The position numbers and the translations under genes are program-made. From the NCBI GenBank assembly GCA_025930755.1, contig JAICOJ010000017.1, positions 1 to 47,964 on the forward strand: a stretch of 47,964 nucleotides of DNA, given 5' to 3'. The stretch is from Gemmatimonadaceae bacterium (GTDB lineage: Bacteria > Gemmatimonadota > Gemmatimonadetes > Gemmatimonadales > Gemmatimonadaceae). A model generated the notes under the pieces. That model saw only the letters and a program-made list of their open reading frames with translations. It ran no database searches and was not told the DNA's origin. Below are positions 1 to 9,110 of this stretch, in pieces. The stretch's first letter is position 1. Every line of letters begins with the position of its first letter.

Positions 1-506
1 ACGAGGATGTCGCGGTCCGACGCGCCGGCGTTGTTCAGCCCCTCGTAGGACAGCCCGCAGGTGAGCGCACCGTCGCCGACGACGGCGACGACCTTGAACT
101 TCTCCCCGCGGATGTCGCGTGCCGCCGCCATGCCCAGCGCGGCGGAAATTGCGGTGGCGGCGTGGCCAGCGCCGAAGGTGTCGTACTCGCTCTCGGCACG
201 CTTGAGGAAGCCGGAGATCCCACCTTCCTGGCGCAACGTCTCCATGCGATCGCGTCGGCCAGTGAGGAGCTTGTGCGGGTAGCCCTGGTGCCCGACGTCC
301 CACACCACTTGATCGAGGGGCGTGTCGAACACGTGGTGCAGCGCCACCGCGAGCTCGACGACGCCGAGTCCGGCACCGATGTGTCCGCCGGTGCGCGAGC
401 ACGTGTCGATGAGCTGCTCGCGGATCTCCACGGCGAGGGTGCGAAGCTCGTCACGAGAGAGGGACTTCAGGTCGGCGGTCGAGTGCAGGCGAGCGAGGAT
501 CGACAT
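1..506 (-). CDS. dxs: 1-deoxy-D-xylulose-5-phosphate synthase (N-terminal part, runs off the window)
   Basis: ThDP-dependent enzyme that joins pyruvate and glyceraldehyde 3-phosphate in the first step of the MEP isoprenoid pathway; cytoplasmic. Only the first ~168 residues lie here; the 3' part is beyond the left edge. Seen: GGHIGAGLG near residue 40, [11 protein letters not shown] near 70, [10 protein letters not shown] near 115 and the ThDP motif GDGAL near 150, all in DXS order. ATG at 506 gives the usual N-terminus. It is last in the infC...ispA run, downstream of ispA, whose product extends the same pathway. A repeat-filled 315-bp gap separates it from ispA. A weak TAGATT -10-like box at 537-542 could be its own promoter. 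Confidence 0.93.
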   Translation of the reverse strand, partial: MSILARLHSTADLKSLSRDELRTLAVEIREQLIDTCSRTGGHIGAGLGVVELAVALHHVFDTPLDQVVWDVGHQGYPHKLLTGRRDRMETLRQEGGISGFLKRAESEYDTFGAGHAATAISAALGMAAARDIRGEKFKVVAVVGDGALTCGLSYEGLNNAGASDRDIL

Positions 507-585
507 GGGTGACGTCGCGTCTGGGATCGTGCGTGAAATCTAGTGTTCTGACCATTGGAACCGCAGCGGTCTGGAACGAGACTCC

Positions 586-788
586 GAACTGCGAAGTGCG
601 AACTGCGAAGTGCGAACTGCGAACTGCGAACTGTTGCGAGCCGCGAGCTGCGATGTCAGCCCTACGGCTCCACCAGCGATCGAGTGTCGGTGTTCAAGGG
701 AGGCGGCGTCCTCGCCGTGCGGTTCGCAGTTCGCAGTTCGCATCAGCTCGCAGTTCGCAGTTCGCAGTTCGCAGTTCGCAGTTCGCAG
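586..788. repeat. Array A: inverted heptamer array (GCGAACT family) between ispA and dxs
   Basis: The 315-bp gap 507-821 holds no gene. Its left arm (586-651) has about nine copies of GAACTGC and variants (GAAGTGC, GAGCTGC). Its right arm (723-788) has about nine copies of the reverse complement TTCGCAG, interrupted once by a trinucleotide. A non-repetitive 70-bp spacer lies between the arms. RNA from the ispA side could fold into a long imperfect hairpin. Because 7 is not a multiple of 3, all frames of the array are open and translate as a seven-residue repeat (R-T-A-N-C-E-L), which creates spurious reading frames. Confidence 0.9.
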
Positions 789-821
789 CCTTCTTTTCCA
801 CATGCCCCGGTTCAAAGTGTC

Positions 822-1721
822 TCAGCTTCGTCTGGAGACCGAAAATCGAGCGAGATGCTCCAGCTCAGGTGTCAACAAGCGCACCGGCTCGAGCGCCCGG
901 CAGGCCTCGTCCGCCAACTCGCTCGCCCTCGCGATGGCACCCTCGACGCCGAGCACGGCGGGATACGTGACCTTTCCGAGCGCGGCGTCACGCCCGGCGG
1001 TTTTGCCGAGCTGCTCCGAGGTCGCGGTGGCGTCGAGCACATCGTCGGCGATCTGGAAGGCCAGCCCGACGGACTCCCCATAACGATCGAGCGCTTGCGC
1101 ATGAGGGCCGCTCGCGCCGGCTGCCGTGGCGCCAATGCGCACTGACGCGGCGATGAGGGCGCCCGTCTTCGCGCGGTGAATGCGCTCGAGATCGGCAAGG
1201 GACAGCGCCTTCCCTTCACCCTCGAGGTCCAGTAGCTGGCCACCCACCATCCCTCCGGCGCCCGATGCCCGCATCAACTGTCGAACGATGCTGCCGCACG
1301 CTTCCAGAGGCAACCCGAGCGCCTGCGCGCCCTCGAGTGCCGTACGAGCGGCGAATGGGACCATGGTCACACCAGCGATGGTCGCGACCGTCACCCCGAA
1401 GACACGGTGCAGTGTCGGACGGCCTCGGCGCACGCTGTCGTTGTCCATGCACGGCAGGTCGTCGTGCACGAGCGAATATGCGTGCACGATCTCGACGGAG
1501 GCGGCCAGCAGGCTCGCGTCTCCCGTCCCGCCGGCGGCCCGATAGACGGCGAGCACCAGCTGAGGCCGGAGCCGCTTTCCGCCTCCGAGCATGCTGTAGC
1601 GAACGGCGTCGGCAATCGGCGCCGAGACGTCGAGGAGCCCCCGATCGCAGACGTGAACGAGCGCCTCCTCGATCGCGCGCTGCGCTGTCGCCAGCGATGC
1701 GGGAACGTCGTCAGCCGCCAA
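822..1721 (-). CDS. ispA: Polyprenyl synthetase (farnesyl/geranyl diphosphate synthase)
   Basis: Condenses isopentenyl diphosphate onto allylic diphosphates to give C15-C20 prenyl diphosphates in the cytoplasm. Seen: GGGKRLRP (IPP binding), first Asp-rich motif DDLPCMDND, second DDVLDAT, and the conserved GQLLDLEGEG segment. About 299 aa, normal for IspA. The start is uncertain: the frame stays open into xseB, and no ATG lies at the expected place. TTG at 1721, just inside the xseB end, is my choice; it gives about 25 residues before the first conserved helix. It is coupled to xseB, as in many bacteria where xseB-ispA-dxs are adjacent. Its stop is 33 bp from array A. Confidence 0.9.
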   Translation of the reverse strand: MAADDVPASLATAQRAIEEALVHVCDRGLLDVSAPIADAVRYSMLGGGKRLRPQLVLAVYRAAGGTGDASLLAASVEIVHAYSLVHDDLPCMDNDSVRRGRPTLHRVFGVTVATIAGVTMVPFAARTALEGAQALGLPLEACGSIVRQLMRASGAGGMVGGQLLDLEGEGKALSLADLERIHRAKTGALIAASVRIGATAAGASGPHAQALDRYGESVGLAFQIADDVLDATATSEQLGKTAGRDAALGKVTYPAVLGVEGAIARASELADEACRALEPVRLLTPELEHLARFSVSRRS

Positions 1722-1923
1722 GCGGATCGAGTCGGAACGTGCCGTCGGATTGCTCGAGCAGCTGCTGTACCTGTGCCTCGGCCTGGGAGAGCTGATTCGA
1801 GGCGCTCCGCACGCAAGCGACACCCTCCTCGAACAGCTTGAGCGCCCGATCGAGCGGGAGGTCGCTGTGCTCGAGCTCGGCGACGATGGCTTCGAGCCGC
1901 GTGAGATCGGAGTCGAACGTCAT
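1711..1923 (-). CDS. xseB: Exodeoxyribonuclease VII small subunit
   Basis: Small helical subunit (70 aa, normal size) that binds the C-terminal region of XseA to form exonuclease VII, a single-strand DNA nuclease. Seen: the XseB pattern LEAIVAELE...LPLDRALKLFEEGV, followed by a coiled segment rich in Gln and Glu. The ATG at 1923 overlaps the xseA stop as ATGA (1920-1923), so translational coupling is likely. The 3' end overlaps the probable ispA start. Confidence 0.95.
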   Translation of the reverse strand: MTFDSDLTRLEAIVAELEHSDLPLDRALKLFEEGVACVRSASNQLSQAEAQVQQLLEQSDGTFRLDPLGG

Positions 1924-3236
1924 CGGTCAGGGTGCTCGGGGTCCTCGGGGGCCTCGCGGTCCTCAGGGGAACGGCGAGTGACGTTCTGGGCTCGAGCATC
2001 CACTTCGCCGTCGCGCACACGCAACGTGAACGGTTGACCGATCGTGAAGTCGTCCACTCTCGACAGCATTCGACCATCCCCGTCGCGCGCGACGGCGTAG
2101 CCTCGTGCGAGCGTCGACAGTGGGCTCAGCGCCTCGAGGCGCGCCGTCACGAGTTGCAATTGCGCACGTCGTCGCTCGAGGGAGATCTGCGCCGTTCGGC
2201 GCACGTCGCGCGCGACACGGGTGAGTCGAGCGCGCGCATCGAGGAGCGACCGCTCAGCCGTACTGCGTAGCGCCAACGTCGCGCTCTCCAGTGCGGCGCG
2301 CATGTCGTCCAGCACCGGCACCGCCGCTTCGGCGGCAGCCGACGGCGTCGCCGCACGAAGATCCGCGACGAGATCGCAGAGCGTGATATCCACTTCGTGA
2401 CCGACTGCCGAAATAGTCGGCACCGGGCACGCCGCGAGCGCGCGTGCGACCCGCTCGTCGTTGAACGCCCAAAGATCGTCGCGGGCACCACCCCCGCGCC
2501 CGATGATCAGGGTGTCGCAGTTCTTCCAGCGCGATGCGCGCTCGATGGCGGCCACCAGCTCTTCGACCGCGCCGTCGCCCTGGACTTTGGCCGGGACCAC
2601 GACGAGCTCGACCGATGGACACCGGCGCCGCGCGACGGCGATGATGTCCCGCAACGCCGCGCCGTCGGGGCTGGTCACGATCGCCACACGACGGGGATAG
2701 CGCGCGAGTGGTCGCTTCCGCTCGGGCGCGAGCAGACCGTCGCCCCGAAGACGCGCGATCGCGACGTCGAGCGCCTTCCGCCACAGTCCATCGCCCTCCG
2801 CCGCCATCTTCGTGACGACGAACCGCATGTCACCGCGCGACGGGTAGACCGTGAGGCGCCCGAACGCCAGCACCTGCATTCCCTCGTCAGGCGGCGCCGG
2901 AATCCGGTACTGATGCGTGTTCCACACGACGCATCGCACCTGAGCGCTCGCGTCGCGCAGGCAGAAGTACCAATGGCCGTTGCGGTGCGCCTTGAAGTCC
3001 GTGACCTCGCCGCGGATCCAGAGCGGGACGAACGCGCCCTCGACGATCTCACGCGCCAGGTTGGTGAGCGTGCTGACACTGATCGCGAGGTGCTCGACGT
3101 CCTCGCGCAGGCGACCGGGCGTGCGGCGGCTGGGTGTCGGCGAACGCGACGGCGCCGGGAGGGCATCCCCGAACAGGGACGGCTCGGTCCCCGGCTCGGC
3201 GACGCGGGCGGGGGCACGCCGATGGTGCGGCTTCAC
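1920..3236 (-). CDS. xseA: Exodeoxyribonuclease VII large subunit
   Basis: Catalytic subunit of exonuclease VII (438 aa). Order of domains: N-terminal OB fold with WIRGEVTDF and HWYFCLRD, then the nuclease domain with [29 protein letters not shown] and [27 protein letters not shown], followed by a long helical region and the LARGYA C-terminal motif. All are typical of XseA. The last ~15 residues are low complexity, rich in E, D and P, and encoded by a 9-mer tandem repeat (1925-1975), so the tail probably arose from repeat expansion. The 5' end overlaps the folD stop by 4 bp. Confidence 0.96.
   Translation of the reverse strand: MKPHHRRAPARVAEPGTEPSLFGDALPAPSRSPTPSRRTPGRLREDVEHLAISVSTLTNLAREIVEGAFVPLWIRGEVTDFKAHRNGHWYFCLRDASAQVRCVVWNTHQYRIPAPPDEGMQVLAFGRLTVYPSRGDMRFVVTKMAAEGDGLWRKALDVAIARLRGDGLLAPERKRPLARYPRRVAIVTSPDGAALRDIIAVARRRCPSVELVVVPAKVQGDGAVEELVAAIERASRWKNCDTLIIGRGGGARDDLWAFNDERVARALAACPVPTISAVGHEVDITLCDLVADLRAATPSAAAEAAVPVLDDMRAALESATLALRSTAERSLLDARARLTRVARDVRRTAQISLERRRAQLQLVTARLEALSPLSTLARGYAVARDGDGRMLSRVDDFTIGQPFTLRVRDGEVDARAQNVTRRSPEDREAPEDPEHPDR
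1925..1975. repeat. Array L: 9-mer repeat inside the xseA 3' end
   Basis: About five degenerate 9-bp units read on the minus strand as CCCGAGGAC or close variants, ending at the xseA stop. The period of 9 keeps the reading frame, so the repeat is translated as an E-D/P-rich tail that normal XseA proteins lack. It uses the same period as intergenic arrays I, J and K, but here it sits within coding sequence. Confidence 0.7.
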
Positions 3237-4117
3237 GCGTGCCTGCGCTCGGCGGCGCGGAGGGTGTTCGACAACAGCATGGCGATCGTCATGGGTCCAA
3301 CTCCGCCGGGCACGGGCGTGATCCTCGACGCGACCTTGCGCACCCCCTCGAAGTCCACGTCGCCGACGAGCGAATAGCCCTTCTTCGACGAGGGATCATC
3401 CACGCGGTTGACCCCGACGTCGATCACGACCGCACCCGGCTTCACCATGTCGGCGGTCACCATGCGCGGACGCCCGATCGCCACGATGAGGATGTCGGCG
3501 CGTTTCGCGTGCTCGGCCAGGTCGCGCGTGTGCGAGTGGCACACGGTCACCGTGGCGTTCCCACCGGGCCCGTTCTGGACCATCAGGGAGGCCATCGGTT
3601 TGCCGACGATGTTGCTGCGCCCGATGATGACGCAATGCTTGCCGGCCGTATCGACCGAGCTGCGAAGCAGCAGCTGCTGTACCCCCGCCGGGGTCGCGGG
3701 AGAAAACCCGTCGCGCTCTCCGATGAACACCTTCCCTACGTTGATGGGATGGAACCCATCGACATCCTTCTCCGGACGAATGCGGCGCACCACGGCGTCG
3801 GCATCGATCTGCTTCGGGACGGGCATCTGCACCAGGATACCATGCACGAGGGGATCGGCGTTGAGCGCATCGATCTCGGTGAGCAGCTCCTCCTGCGACG
3901 TCGACGGATCGAGCCGCATCGTGACCGAATGCATCCCCGCTTCCTCACATGCCTTCCCTTTCATCCGTACGTACACCTGACTCGCGGGGTCGTCGCCGAC
4001 GAGGATGACCGCGAGCCCGGGCCGCACGCCCCGCGCGCCTAGCGCCTTGACCTTGCGTGCCACGTCGGCGCGGATCGACGCGGCGATCGCGGCGCCGTCG
4101 ATGATCTCAGCGGGCAA
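3233..4117 (-). CDS. folD: Bifunctional methylenetetrahydrofolate dehydrogenase / methenyl-THF cyclohydrolase
   Basis: Interconverts 5,10-methylene-THF and 10-formyl-THF using NADP+, supplying formyl groups for purines and initiator tRNA. 294 aa, standard length. Seen: [14 protein letters not shown] (catalytic Lys), [17 protein letters not shown], the Rossmann segment [11 protein letters not shown] and the C-terminal [11 protein letters not shown]. The chosen start is TTG at 4117, which overlaps the rny stop by 11 bp; no ATG or GTG fits better. It is part of the tightly packed rny-folD-xseA-xseB segment. Confidence 0.95.
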   Translation of the reverse strand: MPAEIIDGAAIAASIRADVARKVKALGARGVRPGLAVILVGDDPASQVYVRMKGKACEEAGMHSVTMRLDPSTSQEELLTEIDALNADPLVHGILVQMPVPKQIDADAVVRRIRPEKDVDGFHPINVGKVFIGERDGFSPATPAGVQQLLLRSSVDTAGKHCVIIGRSNIVGKPMASLMVQNGPGGNATVTVCHSHTRDLAEHAKRADILIVAIGRPRMVTADMVKPGAVVIDVGVNRVDDPSSKKGYSLVGDVDFEGVRKVASRITPVPGGVGPMTIAMLLSNTLRAAERRHA

Positions 4118-5693
4118 AATCCACCGCCCGCGTCTCGCGGATCACCACGACCTTGATTTGACCGGGATACTGAAGCTCCGACTCGATGCGCCGAGCGATC
4201 TCCTCGGACAGGGACGTCATCCGGACGTCGTCGACCTCGTCCGGCCGGACGACGACACGAACCTCGCGGCCCGCCTGGATGGCAAAGACTTTCTCCACCC
4301 CGCGGTAGCTGCCGGCGATCTTCTCGATCCCCTCCAGACGCTTCACGTACGTCTCGAAGGCCTCGCGCCGCGCGCCCGGACGCGAACCGGAGATCGCATC
4401 GGCAGCCTGCACCAGCACGGAGATTTCGCTCTCGTGCGGGACGTCGTCGTGGTGAGCCGCGATGCAGTTCACGACCAGCGGATTCTCGCCGTATTTCGTC
4501 GCGACCTCGACGCCGAGCTGCACGTGCGTCCCCTCGTGCTCGTGGGTGAGCACCTTGCCGATGTCGTGCAGGAGGGCCCCACGCCGCGCCATCACGGCGT
4601 CGAGCGCGAGCTCCTGCGCCATGATGCCGGCGAGGTGCGCGACCTCCTTGGAGTGCAGCAGGATGTTCTGGCCGTAGCTCGTACGATAGTGCATCCGGCC
4701 CACGAGCTTCACGAGCTCTGGGTGCAGCCCGTTGACCCCGGATTCATAGGCCGCCTGCTCGCCCATCTCCTGAATCGACTGCTCGACTTCCTTGCGCGAC
4801 TTCGCGACGACTTCCTCGATGCGCCCGGGGTGGATCCGCCCGTCGGCGACGAGCTTCTGAAGCGACAGGCGCGCGATCTCCCGGCGCACCGGGTCGAATC
4901 CCGAGACGACCACCGTGTCAGGGGTGTCATCGATGATCACGTCGACACCGGTCGCCAGCTCGAACGCGCGGATGTTGCGACCTTCGCGGCCGATGATCCG
5001 CCCCTTCATTTCATCGTTGGGCAGCGCCACCGACGACACGGTGATCTCCGCTGTGTGATCGGCGGCAACACGCTGGACCGCCAGGGCGACGATCTTCTTG
5101 GCCTCCCGTTCGGCATTGCGGCGGGCGCTCTCGCGAATTTCCCGGAGGCTGTTGGCGGCGTCGGCGCGGGCCTGCTCCTCCAACCGTCCGATGAGCTCCG
5201 CCTTCGCCTGCTCCGCCGACATCCCGGCCAACGCTTCGAGGCGTCGCCGCTCGTCGGCCAGCATGCGGTCAAGCTCGGCATCCCGCTCCGAAACCGTCTT
5301 CTCCTTTCGACCCAGCTCGCTGGCGCGGCGTCCGATTTCCTTGTCGCGCTGCTCGAGGATGTCGAACTTCCGGTCGAGCGCCGTCTCTCGCTCCTGAACG
5401 CGCTTCTCGGCCCGCTCGATCTCCTCGCGCCGGCGTGAGGCCTCGCCTTCCCACGATTCGCGAAGCCTGATCGTCTCCTCCTTCCCGGCCACCACCGCCG
5501 ATTTGCGCAGCGTATCGGCTTCACGCTGCGCCTCGTCGAGGATCCGCTTCGCCGTCTCCTCCGCCCCCGCGCGGGCCGTTGCCGCCGCCTTGCGCTCCGC
5601 CGTCCGCCCGGCCGCCCGTCCCACAAAGAAAAAGGCCGCGGAGGCGAGGATGACGAGCACGCCCAACGCGGCATAGATCGCGATTTCGTTCAT
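4107..5693 (-). CDS. rny: Ribonuclease Y
   Basis: Membrane-anchored endoribonuclease that starts mRNA decay. 528 aa from ATG 5693 (the frame is open upstream, but this ATG gives the family's N-terminal membrane anchor). Domains: transmembrane helix ~4-24; long charged coiled coil ~25-200; KH domain with [15 protein letters not shown] near 220; HD domain with LLHDIGK and the downstream AAHHDD; conserved C-terminal [12 protein letters not shown]. It lies downstream of zapA and a 6S-like RNA, an order I recall from some deltaproteobacteria. Confidence 0.96.
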   Translation of the reverse strand: MNEIAIYAALGVLVILASAAFFFVGRAAGRTAERKAAATARAGAEETAKRILDEAQREADTLRKSAVVAGKEETIRLRESWEGEASRRREEIERAEKRVQERETALDRKFDILEQRDKEIGRRASELGRKEKTVSERDAELDRMLADERRRLEALAGMSAEQAKAELIGRLEEQARADAANSLREIRESARRNAEREAKKIVALAVQRVAADHTAEITVSSVALPNDEMKGRIIGREGRNIRAFELATGVDVIIDDTPDTVVVSGFDPVRREIARLSLQKLVADGRIHPGRIEEVVAKSRKEVEQSIQEMGEQAAYESGVNGLHPELVKLVGRMHYRTSYGQNILLHSKEVAHLAGIMAQELALDAVMARRGALLHDIGKVLTHEHEGTHVQLGVEVATKYGENPLVVNCIAAHHDDVPHESEISVLVQAADAISGSRPGARREAFETYVKRLEGIEKIAGSYRGVEKVFAIQAGREVRVVVRPDEVDDVRMTSLSEEIARRIESELQYPGQIKVVVIRETRAVDFAR

Positions 5694-5699
5694 GTATGT

Positions 5700-5872
5700 A
5701 TGCTCCAACGCGGCAGTAACCCGCCGCGGAGTCAGGAAGAACACCGTTGGGCCGACCCAGTCCCTCGGAAGTGCGTCGCTCGATCGAGCGCCGGCGAAGG
5801 GCGCGTGACGGAACGGCTAACTACAAAGGGCGCTTGGGCCTACGCCAAACGCGGTGACTGCGGAGAAACTAC
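5700..5872 (-). ncRNA. ssrS: Candidate 6S RNA (ssrS) between zapA and rny
   Basis: The 207-bp gap between zapA and rny has no gene but can fold as a long rod on the minus strand. The closing helix pairs 5857-5865 with 5713-5717 plus 5703-5706, interrupted by a 6-nt bulge. It is followed by a 2/6 internal loop and a CCGCG/CGCGG helix (5724-5728 partner). At the exact centre (5777-5790) is the perfect palindrome CGCTCGATCGAGCG, which would form the apical hairpin. About 165-175 nt, rod-shaped and next to zapA are all 6S hallmarks. No covariance search was possible, so the family name is inference and the ends are approximate. Confidence 0.55.
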
Positions 5873-5885
5873 GTCCCGGCGGGAC
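5873..5885 (-). terminator. Short GC hairpin after zapA
   Basis: Palindrome GTCCCGCCGGGAC (5-bp arms, 3-nt loop) lies 15 bp past the zapA stop and just ahead of the 6S-like RNA. It lacks a U-tract (TAGTTT follows), so it may be a weak terminator, a processing site or the base of the RNA structure. Confidence 0.35.
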
Positions 5886-5900
5886 AAAAGGCAACGCGCG

Positions 5901-6215
5901 TCATCGTTCAGCGGTTTCCCCGCTTACGCGCTTCGCCGGCGGGAGCCGGCGCCGGATCTCGGAGCTGAGCTGCTGCATCCCTTCCGCGATCTCCTCGGAC
6001 TGCGCGCGCGCCTGGAAGAGATCGTCGGTAATCTGAAGGGCGGCCAGGATGGCGGCCTTCCGAGTCTCGGCGACCGCTCCGCTGTTCATGATCTCGCGAA
6101 TCGCACGATCGACGTGCTCGGCCACGGCGCGCGTATGCTCGGGTGAGGCATCGCTCCGAATGGTGTATTCCTCGCCGACGATCGTGACACGCACGCTGCT
6201 CTTCCGGCCGTTCAT
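5901..6215 (-). CDS. zapA: Cell division protein ZapA
   Basis: FtsZ-ring-associated protein that bundles FtsZ filaments. 104 aa, normal size. Seen: N-terminal SVRVTIVGEEYTIRSD beta hairpin, then EHTRAVAEHVDRAI and a helical C-terminal half. ATG 6215 overlaps the stop of the preceding coiled-coil gene (ATGA, 6212-6215); the frame is open far upstream, but the conserved domain starts here. The zapA-6S RNA adjacency is a known synteny. Confidence 0.9.
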   Translation of the reverse strand: MNGRKSSVRVTIVGEEYTIRSDASPEHTRAVAEHVDRAIREIMNSGAVAETRKAAILAALQITDDLFQARAQSEEIAEGMQQLSSEIRRRLPPAKRVSGETAER

Positions 6216-6505
6216 CGGGTCGCCCCCTTCTCTCCCTGCTGGCGCAGGAACCGGGTCCGATCGAGAAGGTGCTGCACGCGGTCCCGGGCCGCATCGAGGC
6301 GGGCGCGCAGCTCCGCGTTTTCCTTTTCGAGGGAGGCGGTGTGCCTGGTGCCCTTGGTCTGCGGTGCCGCCGACTCGAGCTCCTTCACGCGCGCTTCCGC
6401 CGTTTGTGCACGGCGGCGCCATCCCGCCATCTCTTCGCCGAGCTGCCCGATGAGATGAGCAAGCTCGCGAAACGCGACCAGGTCAGGCCGTTCGCTGTCG
6501 GACAC
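6212..6505 (-). CDS. Small coiled-coil protein of unknown function upstream of zapA
   Basis: 97 aa with GTG start at 6505, overlapping the pheT stop by 23 bp and the zapA start by 4 bp. Nearly the whole protein is predicted helix with heptad-like Leu, Ala and Glu spacing (residues ~10-90); no signal peptide or catalytic motif. Its position between pheT and zapA and its coiled-coil nature suggest a division-related partner (ZapB- or DivIVA-like role), but I recognise no family. Function is not assigned. Confidence 0.75.
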   Translation of the reverse strand: MSDSERPDLVAFRELAHLIGQLGEEMAGWRRRAQTAEARVKELESAAPQTKGTRHTASLEKENAELRARLDAARDRVQHLLDRTRFLRQQGEKGATR

Positions 6506-9110
6506 CCAATTCCTCCTCGAGCGCGCGCAGCAGCTTCTCCCTGCGACCGGAGACTTCCTTGTCGCGAAGGGTGCGCTCGGGATGACGGAACGTCAACCGC
6601 CAGGCCACGCTCCGCATGCCCGTCGGAAGGCCGGCACCGCGGAATTCGTCGAAAAGAGCAAGTCGCTCGAGCAGTTCCCCCGCATTCCTGCGGATGACTT
6701 CCTCGACTTTCGCGGCGGGCATGTCATTCGGTACGAGAAGCGCGAGATCGAACTCGGCTGCCGGCGTTACCGGAAGCGAGCGGAACGGCGTTACAGGCGC
6801 AGGGCCGCGCGCCGCGTCCTCGCGCCCGTACGCCGCGCGCCCCGGAGCCGCCACGTCGGCCGACGCGACCGTCTCGAGCGCCACCTCGATGCCGAACGCC
6901 GGCGATGCCCATACCGGCGCGTCGAGCCGCACTCGAGTCACGTCGCCCACGCGGCGACCATCCAGCTGCGCCTCCCACAGCGTATCGCCCTCGCCGGGAA
7001 CGAGGGTGAACGAGCGACCGCGGAACGCGGTCTCCCCGATGACCTCGGCGATTGCCTTCGCATCCCACTCATCGAACGCGGGAGGCTTGGGCTCGGTGAA
7101 ATGCGGGGGGCGTCGCGCGCCCATGATCAACGCGCCGACGCGCACCTCCTCGTGAGGCAGGCGTCCACCCGAGGGCGAGAAGACGTTGCCGATCTCGAAC
7201 AGGCGAATGTTGCCCTGCATGTGCGACAGGTTATGCTCCGCGCGTCTGGCCAGAGACTCCATGACCGCCCGCCGCAGAAATGCCTCGTTTTCGGCAAGTG
7301 GGTTACGCACCCGCACGTAGCCCTCCCCCCCGCTCACGAACGGCATCGGGCGCACCTCGTACAGTCCCGCGTTGGCGAGCACGCTGCGCAGGCGACTGGC
7401 GACCAGCTCGATCGGCGCATCAGGCACCGTACCGATCCGGAAGGGCCGCAGCTCGCTCGAGAACGCGTCATAGCCGTGGAGACGGGCGACCTCCTCGATG
7501 AGATCGACCTCGTGCCCGATATCGAGGCGCCACGACGGCGGGATGACGTGCAGCTCCTGGTCGCCGTGGAGCATCTCCGTACCGGGCACCCATTCCACGA
7601 CGAACCCGATCGCGCGAAGCAGCGAGAGGGTTTCCTGAGCGGTGATCGGCGCACCGAGGAGTTGCGCAATCCGCGCCACGCGCAGCTTCAGCGGCGCCGG
7701 TGTCCGCGGCTCGGGATACAGGTCGACGTCCTCCTCGGCGCTGCCGCCCGCGAGACTCGTGATGAGCGCAACGGCATGCGAGAGCCAGAACGGAGCCCAT
7801 TCGATGTCGACGCCGCGCTCGAAGCGATAGCTCGCATCGGTCGACAGACCTAACGCGCGCCGAGCCGCGCGAGTCGCGCGCGGATCGAAGTTTGCGACCT
7901 CGAGGAAGATGTCGGTCGTGGTCTCGGTTACTTCGCTGTCACGCCCACCCATGATGCCGGCGAGGGCCTGGGCGCGCTCGGCGTCGGCGATCACGGTGGT
8001 CGAAGGATTGAGGGTCCGCTCGACGCCATCGAGCGTCACCAGACGCTCACCGGGGCGTGCTCGCCTGACGATCACCGAGCTGCCCGCCAGCTTGTCGACG
8101 TCGAAGGCGTGCATCGGTTGTCCGAACCCGTGCAGCATGAAGTTCGTGGCATCGACGACGTTGTTGATCGGACGCCCGCCAACGGAGGTGATCCGGTCGA
8201 CGAGCCATTGTGGGCTGGGCGCGATCTTCACGCCCCGGATGACGACACCGCAATAGCGGGGCGCCCCCTCCGCATCCTCGAGGACAACGCGCACGTTGCC
8301 GGTGTTCCCTTCCGTAACGCCCTTGTGGCGCGGTCGGTCGGGCATGCTTCGCACGGCGTCGATGAGCGACGCCGCAACTCCGCTCTCGTCGCCGACGACG
8401 GTCGTGACGGCCTCCGCGATCGCTGTAGCGTCGAAGCGCTCGCCGGCAATCGCCGTCGGCAGCTCATCGAGGAGGCGGCGTGTCATCGACTCCTGCTCGG
8501 GCGATGGTGCGCCGAGGAAATCGTGAGCGCCGGTCCAGATGAGCGGGCGGATGTCTTTCCCGAGGGCCGCGGCGATCTCGCGAGCGACCCCCAGGTGGGA
8601 GAGAAGGTCCGGTCGACTGGGTGACACGTCGAGCACGAGCCGCGTGTCTCCGACCGGATAGACGTCGAGAAAGCGGGTGCCAGGCGTCGCCTCGATGTCG
8701 AGCTCCATGATGCCTTCGTGCTCGTCGCCGAGCCCAAGCTCGCGCGCGGAGCAGAGCATCCCCGCGCTGACGGCGCCCCGGATCTTCCGCCGCTCGATTC
8801 TCATCCCGCCAGGCATCGTGGTGCCGACCGGCGCGAACGGATAGAATTTTCCGGCCCGCACGTTCGGTGCGCCGCACACGACATCGAGCAATTCCCCAGT
8901 GCCGGCATCGACCTTCGTGACGCTGAGGTGATCGGAGTCCGGATGGCGGGCGCACTCCACCACGCGACCGATGACGATCGGCGCGAGGTCGGGTCGGAGT
9001 GGCAGCACCTCGTCGACCGTCACGACCCGCTGGGTCAGCAAGTCGCGCAGCGCATTCGGCTCGAGATCGAAGTCGACGAACGTCTTGAGCCAGGCGTACG
9101 AGGCGTTCAT
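6483..9110 (-). CDS. pheT: Phenylalanyl-tRNA synthetase beta subunit
   Basis: Beta chain of the (alpha-beta)2 enzyme that charges tRNA-Phe; cytoplasmic. 875 aa, longer than the usual ~800. Domains in order: tRNA-binding EMAPII-like region (~38-150, with HPDSDHLSVTKVD), B3/4 editing domain (VVDATNFML near 320), B5, and C-terminal FDX-ACB anticodon-binding domain ending in HPERTLRDKEV. About 70-80 extra residues lie between roughly 190 and 270, before the B3/4 domain. ATG 9110 overlaps the pheS stop (ATGA). Confidence 0.96.
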   Translation of the reverse strand: MNASYAWLKTFVDFDLEPNALRDLLTQRVVTVDEVLPLRPDLAPIVIGRVVECARHPDSDHLSVTKVDAGTGELLDVVCGAPNVRAGKFYPFAPVGTTMPGGMRIERRKIRGAVSAGMLCSARELGLGDEHEGIMELDIEATPGTRFLDVYPVGDTRLVLDVSPSRPDLLSHLGVAREIAAALGKDIRPLIWTGAHDFLGAPSPEQESMTRRLLDELPTAIAGERFDATAIAEAVTTVVGDESGVAASLIDAVRSMPDRPRHKGVTEGNTGNVRVVLEDAEGAPRYCGVVIRGVKIAPSPQWLVDRITSVGGRPINNVVDATNFMLHGFGQPMHAFDVDKLAGSSVIVRRARPGERLVTLDGVERTLNPSTTVIADAERAQALAGIMGGRDSEVTETTTDIFLEVANFDPRATRAARRALGLSTDASYRFERGVDIEWAPFWLSHAVALITSLAGGSAEEDVDLYPEPRTPAPLKLRVARIAQLLGAPITAQETLSLLRAIGFVVEWVPGTEMLHGDQELHVIPPSWRLDIGHEVDLIEEVARLHGYDAFSSELRPFRIGTVPDAPIELVASRLRSVLANAGLYEVRPMPFVSGGEGYVRVRNPLAENEAFLRRAVMESLARRAEHNLSHMQGNIRLFEIGNVFSPSGGRLPHEEVRVGALIMGARRPPHFTEPKPPAFDEWDAKAIAEVIGETAFRGRSFTLVPGEGDTLWEAQLDGRRVGDVTRVRLDAPVWASPAFGIEVALETVASADVAAPGRAAYGREDAARGPAPVTPFRSLPVTPAAEFDLALLVPNDMPAAKVEEVIRRNAGELLERLALFDEFRGAGLPTGMRSVAWRLTFRHPERTLRDKEVSGRREKLLRALEEELGVRQRTA

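Noticed and set aside
35-454. Minus-strand open frame within the dxs region
   Set aside because: It is out of frame with dxs, which has clear family motifs; the Ser/Arg-rich composition is typical of a GC-rich shadow frame.
540-1145. Several overlapping open frames across array A on both strands
   Set aside because: They arise because a 7-bp repeat with no stop is open in all frames; they encode only a repeated R-T-A-N-C-E-L-like heptad and lack conserved domains.
822-1823. Longer IspA starting at 1823
   Set aside because: The extra N-terminal residues overlap xseB and have no similarity to prenyl synthases.
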